Shown piece by piece: positions 45,838 through 53,697 of a DNA stretch of 64,000 bases. The stretch's first letter is position 1, and each line of letters opens with the position of its first letter. Origin of the DNA: Actinoalloteichus hymeniacidonis. GTDB taxonomy: Bacteria; Actinomycetota; Actinomycetes; Mycobacteriales; Pseudonocardiaceae. The stretch covers positions 1,178,001 to 1,242,000 of the forward strand of contig NZ_JACHIS010000001.1 of assembly GCF_014203365.1 (NCBI RefSeq), written 5' to 3'. A program made the position numbers and the translations under genes. The notes under the pieces are model-generated. The model was not told the origin of the DNA. It did not search any database and saw nothing but the letters and a program-made list of their open reading frames with translations.

Positions 45838-46794
45838 TCATTCCGGCACCTCGTAGGCATACCTGCTGGGGGTGAGCCGAGCAGGCGCAGGCGACCAATC
45901 CTGGAACACCCGGATCGTGCCGCCGTGCGCGACGGGTTGTTCTCCGCTTCGATCCAGTCGGATCTCCCGCACGATGAACAGCACCATGTGCTCGAACGAT
46001 TGGGCGTGCTCGACCTCGGCGTGGGTCAGCTCGACCCTGGTCCCGTCGGTGCCGGTGCCTTTCACCTCGACGTGCGTTTCGGGGCGGCCCTCTGCGGTGA
46101 GCGCGAGGTCCCATGAGAAGGTTCGGGACACGTCCGCCACCTGCCAACCCCGTTCTTCGAAGTACTGCGTTGCCAGGGCCATCGAGTACATCTCCAACGC
46201 CAGCCGAGCTGCCGCATCCTGTTGCCGAGGAGTACCCGTCCCCGAGGAGCGCGACTTCGGGCTGTGGTGAACCTCCGGCGCGAGTTCGACGGATGTCGGC
46301 GGCAACACGATGTCCACCCGAGGCGGTGGGGCCGCCAGCCGAGACTGCAATCGATCGGCCTCATCGGTCGAATAGCCGGGGACACCCAGCCGTAGTCGTA
46401 TTCTTCGCCGTCGATTGCTGCCCTTTGAGGGGTTCGCGTTGGAGGCAACGGTGCCCTGCGCGGCGGTGAGCACGTCACGCAACACGGTCAGATCGCGTTC
46501 GACACCGAGCCGCACCGGGAACGGTCGGCCCGCGAGCAGCAGCCTGCGTTCCGCTACGGGCAACCGCTCGGTGTTCCTGCTGTCGAGCAGGGCGTCGTCC
46601 AAAGACGCTCCGAGTAGCGCCAACCGCGTGAGCAGGAGCAGCAGCGCGGGGGAGTAGTCGCGGTTGCGCGGGACTCCGGAGGCCGTCCTACCACCCGCAC
46701 TCTCGAAGATGAGATCGAGGCCGTAGGGGGGATCACCTGGTTCGACGAAGAAGGTCGCCACCAGTTCTTGGCCGCTCTCATCGCGGATTCGCAC
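45838..46794 (-). CDS. DUF3883 (restriction-endonuclease-like fold) protein
   Basis: Predicted 318 aa. Residues ~195-300 match DUF3883: ARLALEMYSMALATQYFEERGWQVADVSRTFSWDLALTAEGRPETHVEVKGTGTDG. This holds a PD-(D/E)xK-like set (Glu201, Asp229, Glu243-Val-Lys245). The N-terminal ~130 residues (ATFFVEPGDPPYGLDLIFESAGG...) are of unknown type. DUF3883 usually occurs in anti-phage or restriction-associated proteins and is often fused to helicases; here it is alone. It is the last leftward gene of the Rhs island, 124 nt after an immunity candidate. A role as an extra immunity or defence factor is inference. Confidence 0.8.
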   Translation of the reverse strand: MRIRDESGQELVATFFVEPGDPPYGLDLIFESAGGRTASGVPRNRDYSPALLLLLTRLALLGASLDDALLDSRNTERLPVAERRLLLAGRPFPVRLGVERDLTVLRDVLTAAQGTVASNANPSKGSNRRRRIRLRLGVPGYSTDEADRLQSRLAAPPPRVDIVLPPTSVELAPEVHHSPKSRSSGTGTPRQQDAAARLALEMYSMALATQYFEERGWQVADVSRTFSWDLALTAEGRPETHVEVKGTGTDGTRVELTHAEVEHAQSFEHMVLFIVREIRLDRSGEQPVAHGGTIRVFQDWSPAPARLTPSRYAYEVPE

Positions 46795-46918
46795 CCGATC
46801 AGGATGTCATTCCGAGGCCGGATCGGATACGGCTTTCGGGGGAGTGCACGAAGTTCGGTCAAGTATGGCGGCACGGGCGTCGGGGAAATCGGGAGCGCCC
46901 GTTCGGTTCGTCTCGCGA

Positions 46919-47542
46919 TCAGGGTGCTACCACGGGGAAGTACATCTGCGGCACGCCGGTCTTCGGGTCGTAGTAGCCCGCGAACTCCAGGCCCTCGTGC
47001 GTGCCACTCCATACTCCGGTCACCTCATCGAAGAGGAAATCGTCCGAGGCCCAAGCCGCGTCTGCTGCAACCTGAACCTGCATGGGCGACCAGGCCTGGG
47101 GAAAGTAGGTGTGGTCGATCAGGACCGTTGATCCGTCGTCCCGACCGTGGGTGGTGACCATCCGGGTGGGTTCCGGGAAGTTCGCCGCCCTGGCAAGTCG
47201 GGGATCGGCGGCGGAGTCCCGAAGGAAAGCTCGCAAACCCGTGAGGATCGCGACCAGCAGGTCCTCGGAGAACCGGAGCGGTTCCCACCGGTCGTAGAGG
47301 CTCTCCAACACGACTTCTCCGTGTTCGAAACGGACGGCGCACCCGTTTCCGTTGATGGTGTGGCCGCCTGCTTTGGCCGTGGTCAGCAGCGTGCCGAAGG
47401 ATTCGAGACCGGCCAGGTTGGCTTGGACATCGGTGTGGAGCCAGGCCGCGATGGGCAGCAGCCCATCCACCATGGCGATACGCAACCTGCGGGAGTCATC
47501 GAAGTCGAAACGAATGGACTCGTCGGTGGTCTCGAACATCAC
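46919..47542 (-). CDS. Candidate immunity protein for the EndoU-tipped Rhs toxin
   Basis: Predicted 207-aa soluble acidic protein (MFETTDESIRFDFDDSRRLRIAMVDGLLPIAAWLHTDVQANLAGLESFG...), with no signal peptide or membrane helix. I do not recognise the family. Its start lies 15 nt after the stop of the upstream 1683-aa Rhs gene on the same strand, the classic place for the cognate immunity gene of a polymorphic toxin. The start codons GTG (47542) and ATG (47539) are adjacent, preceded by GGTAGGAAC. Immunity is inferred from position and size only. Confidence 0.7.
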   Translation of the reverse strand: MMFETTDESIRFDFDDSRRLRIAMVDGLLPIAAWLHTDVQANLAGLESFGTLLTTAKAGGHTINGNGCAVRFEHGEVVLESLYDRWEPLRFSEDLLVAILTGLRAFLRDSAADPRLARAANFPEPTRMVTTHGRDDGSTVLIDHTYFPQAWSPMQVQVAADAAWASDDFLFDEVTGVWSGTHEGLEFAGYYDPKTGVPQMYFPVVAP

Positions 47543-47557
47543 TGCTCGTTCCTACCT

Positions 47558-50500
47558 TTACCCTCGAACGGGCCAGTAACTACTGGTGGGATTTCCTGCT
47601 TCGTCCAGCGGCCCCGTGATCCTGATCGGTTTTGGTGTGGTACCCGGTCCTGCGGGGATCGTCGAACCTCCAGTCCACATGCCGTTGTTGCTTGTGGAGT
47701 CCCTGAACGCCTCGTTCGCCATGTTGGTGACCCCGCTGTTGCCGACATGGGATGGGAACATGGTGCTCTCTCCATATTTCTGGACACCGATGTTCCCTGG
47801 GAAGTCAAATTTCGGCTGGAGCATTGTAGTGACTCCATTGTCGTAGGTCTGATCCTGCCTCCCGCCGTAGGCGCCGCTCCCGTAGCGGTTGTTCGGCGGT
47901 GGTTGATCTATTGCGGTGGAATACATGTGGCCGCCTGTCGCCGTTCCGTAGCGGAACTCGCCATACTGCGCATGATGGTGGATGCGATCCGGAAGCCTGT
48001 CCCTTGGCGGTCGTGCCTGCGGACGCCGCCGGCCCCCTACCGTCTGAAAACCGTCGTCGGCGGGGGCGTTGACGGGAGGAGGCGGTGCAGCCGGCCGCGC
48101 AGCGGTTACGTCGGGGGTGATGGCGGGGCGGCCTGCGCCCCACGGACCGGGGGCTTTCCATGCCGGGGTGCTGGTGGATTGTGGAGTGACAGCGGGCGCT
48201 GCGGGCGGCCTCGGTGTGGCGGTTCCGGCCATCGACGGGGTGACGGCAGGCCTGGTCGCAGGCTGGTTGCCGCCGCCGGACCCGACCAGCTGGGCAAAGG
48301 TCAGAGGCTTCGCCGGAGTCGGTTTCGGGCTCGGACTCTGACTCTGGCAGGTCCCGGTGCCCCCGGTGTTCGGCGGCGGATTCGCCGACTGTTGTGGCAC
48401 CGGAGTGGCCGGCCGGCTTCCCGATTGGCCGACCGATTGACCCCCTGATTGATTCCCCGCCTTATTTTTCTTCTTCTTCTTTCCCTTCAACCCCAACGGA
48501 TCCGACCAGGTGATCGGGTTGGGCACGTATTCATGATGGTTGAGCTGCGGGCTGAGACCGAGCGGGTCGGGTGTGAGATAGCGACCGGTGGCCGGGTCGT
48601 AATAGCGGTTGCGGTTGTAGTGCAGTCCGGTCTCGGCGTCGTGGTATTGGCCGGGGAACCGCAGGGGAATGGCGCCGACCGGGTCGCCGGTCAGATTCTC
48701 GCCCCACAGGGTGCTGTGACCGTGCCAGGTCACGGTTCCATCGGGTGCGACGAGCTCCAGCGGGGTGCCGATGAGGTCGGTGATCACATGGTGGAAACTC
48801 AGATCCGTCCACTGTCGAGCGGCCGGGGTGCCGATGGCGACTCGCTCGGTCTGGGTGAGCACCCGGAAACCGTCGGGCTCCCATTCCCAGGTCGTCGCGG
48901 TCTCGGCGGCCGCGCCGTCCGGGGTGCGGGTGGTGGCGACCTGCTCGATGAGGACATCGCCGTCCCAGCCGAATCGGACCTGCTCCGCGACCTGGCCGGC
49001 CGCGTCCAGGCGTTCCTTGGAGATCCGCCTGCCGTGCGGGTCGTAGCGATACCGCCAACGCGTCGCGCTCGGGGTCGTCACCGCGACGAGCCGGTCGAAG
49101 CAATCCCATTCGTAGCGCCAGACCTGTTCGCCTGCGTCGTGGCCGAGCCGCCGTGTCACCACCCGGCCCTGCCCATCGTGGTCGTAGCGCACGGACCCCG
49201 CGCTCGTCAGCAACGTTCCCTCGTGGCGGCGATCTCCCAGCGTGTCGCGGGCGGGCAGCCGGGTCTCGGTGGGGATGGCGGCGGCATCGCCTGCGGCAGT
49301 GATCTCGGCGACGCTGAGATTGCCCGCGTCGTCGTAGCCGTAGCGTTCCCGCCAGCCCGTCGCTTGGACACCGATGGCCCGGCCGAGCACGTCGAGCTCG
49401 TACTCGCGGGGCCCGGACAACTGGTCGGTGACGGCGATGACCTCGTTCTCGCCTCGGTACACCCAGGCGCGGCGTTGGGCGACGGTGGAGCCGCGATTCA
49501 CCCCGTTCACCAGCATGGCGGTGGTGAGTGCCTGCGAACGCAGTCGATCGCCGTGCTCCCAGGTCTGCGCCAGGCTTGCCGAGGCGCCCAGCCCTCGGTG
49601 CACCTCGCGTCCCGACGCGTCGTAGGCGAAGGCCACCGTGTGCGCTGCGGTCCGTAGCGCCGAGGGCAGCCCGTCCGCGGCGTGCTGCCAGGTGCTCACG
49701 ACCCCGGTGGGCGTGGTGCGGCTGACCCGCCGGTCCAGCTCGTCGTATTCGAAACGGGTCGTCGCACCGTTGCACGTCTCGGTGGCGATCCGGCCCGACT
49801 CGTCGTAGACATAGGCGAGTTCGACGTCGGGGTTCGCCGCGCGGAGGAGCCGCCCGGCCGGGTCATGGGTGTAGTGGGTCGTGACGCCCCCGGCGGTCTC
49901 CTCGACGATCCGGCCCGCCGCGTCGCGGACGAAGTCGATCCGTTCGCCCATTCCGTTGACCCGCGAGACGATCCGGCCCAGCGCGTCATGGGTGTAGGCG
50001 ACGGTGCTTCCGTTGAAGTCGGTCTCCTGCACCAGATTGCCCGCCGCGTCGTACCGATAGGTCCAGCGCCGCCCGTCCGGCCGGATGACCGAGGTGACCC
50101 GGAGCTCCGCGTCGTGCTCGAAGCGGGACGTGGTCCCGTCGGGTCCCGTTCGGGCGGTGAGCACCCCGAACGGCCCGTACTCGCTGCGGGTCACCCTGCC
50201 CTGTGCGTCGACGTGTTCGACGCAGTTGCCCTCGCCGTCGTAGCTCCAGGTCTGCGTCCGGCCGTCCGGTCCGGTCTCCCAGGCGGGCAGGCCCTCCACG
50301 GTCCAACCGAAGCGGGTCGTCTCGCCGGTCGGTTCGGTGCCTGCGGTCAGTCGTGCGAAGGCGTCGTACTCGAAGGTCGTGGTCGAGCCTGCCGGATCGG
50401 TCGTGGCGACGACCAGTCCGCGATTATCGAATCGGGTGCGGGTCACTCCGCCGAGCGCGTCGGTGACGATGATCTGGTCGGCCTCGTAGGCGTAACTCGT

Positions 50501-52609
50501 CGTCGCGCCGGTCGGTTCGATCTCGGCTCGCAGCGCACCGCTGGAGTCGTACTCCCAACGATGCACCGCGCCGTCGGGCTCGATGCGGCGCAGCGGCCGA
50601 TGCCGTTGCGTGTAGACGGTCTCGGTGCGGGTCCCGTCCGGGTGCGTGACCGAGACCAGATCGCCTGCGGCGTCCCAGGTCTGTGTGGTCACGCCGCCGT
50701 GGGGATCAGTGCGGGTCAGCAGCCGATCGTGGGTGTCCCAGGTGTACGCGGTCGTGTTGCCCAACGAGTCGGTCTCGGACTCCACTCGGCCCGCGTCGTC
50801 GAAGCGGAAGGTCTTGGTGGCACCCAGCGCGTTGGCATAGGTGCTGACCCGAGCCCGGCTGTCGTAGGTGAAGACGCCGCTGACGAAGCCACCGGTACCC
50901 GAGGTCCGCACGCAGCGTCCCTCGCCGTCGTAGTCGTAGCGGTACTCGACGCCGGTGCGGTCGCGCCAGGAGGTGATCCGCCCGGCCCCGTCATAGTGGA
51001 AGACCATCGGGGCGCCGGAGGAGTTGGTGACCTCGGCGAGCCTGCCCACGTCGTCGTAGTCGAATCGGGCCACCTCGGTCTCGCCGTCGTTCTCGTCGAC
51101 GAGGTGGAAACCGGTGATCCGACCGCCCTGGTTGGACACCCGCACCCGGTATCCGGCGGAATGCCGCACCTCGGTCGGTAGTCCCGCCGCATCCCTGGCC
51201 ACCTCGATGTGGTGGCCGGAGACATCGACGATCGCCCGCAACGGATGCAGGTGACTCGCGTCGGTCGCCGCCGCGAAGATCAGCTCGCGGTCGGACTCCG
51301 GCAGAGCCAGCGAGTAGCCGCCGTCGGCGTGGTGCGAGAGCACGATCCTGGGGCCCTCGATGGGCAGGCCGTCCGCACCGGCGGCGATCACCGGATAGTG
51401 CAGGACCATGCCGTCCGCTGCGTGATAGCGGGGACCGGTCGGCGTGATCTCGATGCGTTGATCGAGGGTGGAGCTCCAGGACGGCCCGAACAACCGGCCG
51501 GACCGGTACGACGAGAGATGTGTCCGGTCCAATACCAGTGGCAGCCACCCGTCGACGGTCAGATCCGACTGTGCGAGGACCATCTCGCCGGTGACGACGT
51601 CCACCGGGTCGGATTCGCAGAACCGGCTGTCGAGCGACCTGGTGTTGCCGCCACCGCCGCCTCGGGCTCCGCTGGGGGACACGCCCGGCCCACCTCGGAC
51701 GCCGCTGGGCGCGATCTCCGGTCCGCCGCGAGAGGACTCCGGAGTCCCCGCGCCGGGGCTGTTGTTGTTCGTGCCGGGCAGCGCATCGGGGCTCCGGCCG
51801 CCGCCGGTGTTGCCGCTGGGCGTGATCGACGGTGGTGCGTCGGTGCTGCGGGTGTCGGCGTTCTTGCTGGTCTTGATCTCCTTGAGGTGCTTGCCCGCGT
51901 CGGCGAAGTCGTCGCCGAGCTTCTTCAACAGCGGGGAGAGTTTGGACATCGAGGAGACGAGCTTCTGGATGAGCTGAGCGATCTTCGCTGCGGTCTCGGC
52001 GACCTTGGCGACCACCTTGGGAACCACCCAGACCATGCCGATGCCCAGGGTGAACAGAACTTGGAGTGCCCAGGAGACCATGGATCCGACGACGTCGGCG
52101 ATGATGTCGCGGACGGCGTCGCGCACAGCACTGACGACTTCGCCCGCCATCTGGATGCCCTCGGCGGCTCCACCTGCGGCGGCTCCGGCGGCGAGGATCA
52201 GATTGGCGGTGTCGGTGGCGCGTTCGCGGTAGGCATCGGCTGCCGCACCGGTCCAGGTGGAGACGTCGGACTGGATCAGATTTCCCAGCTCCGTGGAGAC
52301 CGCGTTGACCTCGTTGGCGACATTCGACCAGGTGTCGGCGTGGGATTGGATCTCATCGGGGCTGCCCGCGAGGGAGTCCAAGGCGTCGGATAACGGGCCG
52401 ACGTGCTCCAACAACCAGCCGACGCCGTTGGAGATGATGGCCGCGAACGGGTCCAATGCGGACATCACCAATCCGGCGGTGCCCAACCCGGCTTCGAGCC
52501 AATCGCCGTTCTGGATCGCCTGATTCGTGGAGTTCACCGATTCGACCAGTGACAGACCCGACGTCGCTGTTGTCGAATCAACTACCTCGGCTACCAGTGG
52601 ATTGCTCAT
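47558..52609 (-). CDS. Type VII-like secreted Rhs polymorphic toxin with EndoU-like tip
   Basis: Predicted 1683 aa. Residues 1-250 form a helical WXG100/LXG-like trafficking domain (WTG at 119-121 in STWTGAAADAYRERA, hydrophobic segment ~155-200). A Gly/Pro linker follows to ~325. The Rhs opening (DUF6531) begins RFCESDPVDVVTGEMV at ~329. YD repeats (GxxxRYxYDxxGR types) fill ~430-1290, and the Rhs core ends FPGQYHDAETGLHYNRNRYYDPATGRYLTPDPLGL at ~1374. A Pro-rich linker leads to the tip at ~1542-1683, which contains His1545/1546 in IHHHAQYGEF, His1561 in ATGGHMYS, and Lys1611 with Ser1615-Thr-x-Phe-Pro in KYGESTMFP. That is the His-His-Lys/STxFP pattern of bacterial EndoU RNases. Delivery by an ESX system is inferred; none is encoded nearby. 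Confidence 0.88.
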   Translation of the reverse strand: MSNPLVAEVVDSTTATSGLSLVESVNSTNQAIQNGDWLEAGLGTAGLVMSALDPFAAIISNGVGWLLEHVGPLSDALDSLAGSPDEIQSHADTWSNVANEVNAVSTELGNLIQSDVSTWTGAAADAYRERATDTANLILAAGAAAGGAAEGIQMAGEVVSAVRDAVRDIIADVVGSMVSWALQVLFTLGIGMVWVVPKVVAKVAETAAKIAQLIQKLVSSMSKLSPLLKKLGDDFADAGKHLKEIKTSKNADTRSTDAPPSITPSGNTGGGRSPDALPGTNNNSPGAGTPESSRGGPEIAPSGVRGGPGVSPSGARGGGGGNTRSLDSRFCESDPVDVVTGEMVLAQSDLTVDGWLPLVLDRTHLSSYRSGRLFGPSWSSTLDQRIEITPTGPRYHAADGMVLHYPVIAAGADGLPIEGPRIVLSHHADGGYSLALPESDRELIFAAATDASHLHPLRAIVDVSGHHIEVARDAAGLPTEVRHSAGYRVRVSNQGGRITGFHLVDENDGETEVARFDYDDVGRLAEVTNSSGAPMVFHYDGAGRITSWRDRTGVEYRYDYDGEGRCVRTSGTGGFVSGVFTYDSRARVSTYANALGATKTFRFDDAGRVESETDSLGNTTAYTWDTHDRLLTRTDPHGGVTTQTWDAAGDLVSVTHPDGTRTETVYTQRHRPLRRIEPDGAVHRWEYDSSGALRAEIEPTGATTSYAYEADQIIVTDALGGVTRTRFDNRGLVVATTDPAGSTTTFEYDAFARLTAGTEPTGETTRFGWTVEGLPAWETGPDGRTQTWSYDGEGNCVEHVDAQGRVTRSEYGPFGVLTARTGPDGTTSRFEHDAELRVTSVIRPDGRRWTYRYDAAGNLVQETDFNGSTVAYTHDALGRIVSRVNGMGERIDFVRDAAGRIVEETAGGVTTHYTHDPAGRLLRAANPDVELAYVYDESGRIATETCNGATTRFEYDELDRRVSRTTPTGVVSTWQHAADGLPSALRTAAHTVAFAYDASGREVHRGLGASASLAQTWEHGDRLRSQALTTAMLVNGVNRGSTVAQRRAWVYRGENEVIAVTDQLSGPREYELDVLGRAIGVQATGWRERYGYDDAGNLSVAEITAAGDAAAIPTETRLPARDTLGDRRHEGTLLTSAGSVRYDHDGQGRVVTRRLGHDAGEQVWRYEWDCFDRLVAVTTPSATRWRYRYDPHGRRISKERLDAAGQVAEQVRFGWDGDVLIEQVATTRTPDGAAAETATTWEWEPDGFRVLTQTERVAIGTPAARQWTDLSFHHVITDLIGTPLELVAPDGTVTWHGHSTLWGENLTGDPVGAIPLRFPGQYHDAETGLHYNRNRYYDPATGRYLTPDPLGLSPQLNHHEYVPNPITWSDPLGLKGKKKKKNKAGNQSGGQSVGQSGSRPATPVPQQSANPPPNTGGTGTCQSQSPSPKPTPAKPLTFAQLVGSGGGNQPATRPAVTPSMAGTATPRPPAAPAVTPQSTSTPAWKAPGPWGAGRPAITPDVTAARPAAPPPPVNAPADDGFQTVGGRRRPQARPPRDRLPDRIHHHAQYGEFRYGTATGGHMYSTAIDQPPPNNRYGSGAYGGRQDQTYDNGVTTMLQPKFDFPGNIGVQKYGESTMFPSHVGNSGVTNMANEAFRDSTSNNGMWTGGSTIPAGPGTTPKPIRITGPLDEAGNPTSSYWPVRG
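51798..52609 (-). repeat. Direct repeat copy A (5' end of the first rhs gene)
   Basis: About 812 bp encoding the trafficking domain, nearly identical to 57952-58764 in the other rhs gene. I count about 15 amino-acid differences in the first 250 residues, whereas the downstream YD-repeat regions differ far more. Confidence 0.85.
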
Positions 52610-53056
52610 CTACCACCAATCAGCTGGCTTGAGCCCGCGCGACGCAGAGCGATGCCGGGGTCTCCGCACTGGCATTACTTTCGGCCGAATTTCGGTGAAA
52701 CAGAAAACAGTGCTTGGCAGAGTGATCGTTGCCGATCGTAGCGTTTCGTCGCGCAATGTCCAGCGGTGGGGCGAATGGCAATAGTGCGAGGCAGTGCAAG
52801 ATTTGATTACTTATTCTCGATATCAACTATCGATAGGCTATTCGTGTCGAGTGTGGCGACGAGAACAGCCGGTTTTATTGTTCTCGGCGGCAACTGCGGG
52901 GGCAGCGCAGCCCGGCAGCTGCGGTCCGAGCAGACAGCCTGCGGCCAGCAGGCGCGAACCCGCCGTCAGACGACGAAAGCCGGGCCACCCAAGCGGCCGT
53001 CGGTCGGAAGACGGCGCCCGGAAGACCCGGCCCGTGAAGGTGTGTCCTGGGCTACC
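52610..53056 (-). other. 447-nt intergenic region between the two toxin modules
   Basis: Holds the presumed promoter of the first rhs gene on the minus strand; GGTGGTAG lies just before its ATG. The stretch ~52780-52880 is clearly AT-richer than the surroundings. No coding frame is convincing. Its left end in transcription order holds the hairpin cluster listed separately. Confidence 0.5.
52981..53034 (-). terminator. Branched hairpin after the SUFU-like gene
   Basis: Outer stem CGGGCC (52981-52986) with GGCCCG (53029-53034), enclosing GCCGTC/GACGGC (52996-53001 with 53010-53015). It lies just past the stop of the SUFU-like gene on the minus strand. No T-tract. Confidence 0.35.
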
Positions 53057-53623
53057 TCAGACCGCCGGCTGGCGATACACCGACAGCAGGTTCGTGCCCT
53101 GGTCGGACCAGCGCTGTTGCAGGGCGGTCGGGCCCTCTGCCGCGATGAAGTCGACCTCGGCGGACAGCAGCGGAATGAGCGTGATCAGTTGCAGGACGGG
53201 CCGCTCCGCGTTGTCGGTGAAGACATCGAACTCGTCCGACAGGTAGGGATGCGGGCAGGCCAGGACGCCCTGGACCCGGCTCTCGGGGATGATCAGCTCC
53301 GGAAAGCGAATCAGTCGGTCGTACTCCAGCCCTTCACCGCCCTGCACCGATGCCTCGGCGATCATGTGCACCAGCCCTCGGGCGAAACCCTGTTCCTCCG
53401 CGATCAGGCTGCAGGCGAACTCCTCGGGCAACAGCGAGGTGATCTGTTGGAAGCGGACTCCGTTGCTGACCACGGTGAACATGTCGTATTCGGGGTGCTC
53501 GTACACACCGAGGCCGAAGCCCCGATTCGCTCCGAGTGCATCGGGCCCCTCGGCGTCGCGGAACTGGCCCGCATACCGCTCGATGTGCTGGAGAAGTCCA
53601 TCGAACTTGCCCTGGTCTGCCAT
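53057..53623 (-). CDS. SUFU (suppressor of fused)-like immunity protein
   Basis: Predicted 188 aa. Segments typical of bacterial SUFU-domain proteins are HIERYAGQFRDAEGPDALG, YDMFTVVSNGVRFQQITSLLPEEFACSLIAEEQGFARGLVHMIAEASV and LLSAEVDFIAAEGPTALQQRW. SUFU-like proteins are one of the recurrent immunity families in polymorphic toxin loci and are known to pair with nuclease toxins. It starts 74 nt after the stop of the 1688-aa Rhs gene, on the same strand, with a weak GGAAG site. The family call is by eye. Confidence 0.75.
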   Translation of the reverse strand: MADQGKFDGLLQHIERYAGQFRDAEGPDALGANRGFGLGVYEHPEYDMFTVVSNGVRFQQITSLLPEEFACSLIAEEQGFARGLVHMIAEASVQGGEGLEYDRLIRFPELIIPESRVQGVLACPHPYLSDEFDVFTDNAERPVLQLITLIPLLSAEVDFIAAEGPTALQQRWSDQGTNLLSVYRQPAV

Positions 53624-53697
53624 CGGAACTTCCAGTCCTGGCCGCTGGGGCCGTCTTAGCGTCGTCGATCAGTGCACGGTGCGTGGTCGGTTGCCGA

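Noticed and set aside
48440-51500. CRISPR or tandem DNA repeats in the rhs genes
   Set aside because: The periodicity is the degenerate YD protein repeat; there are no identical direct repeats with unique spacers.
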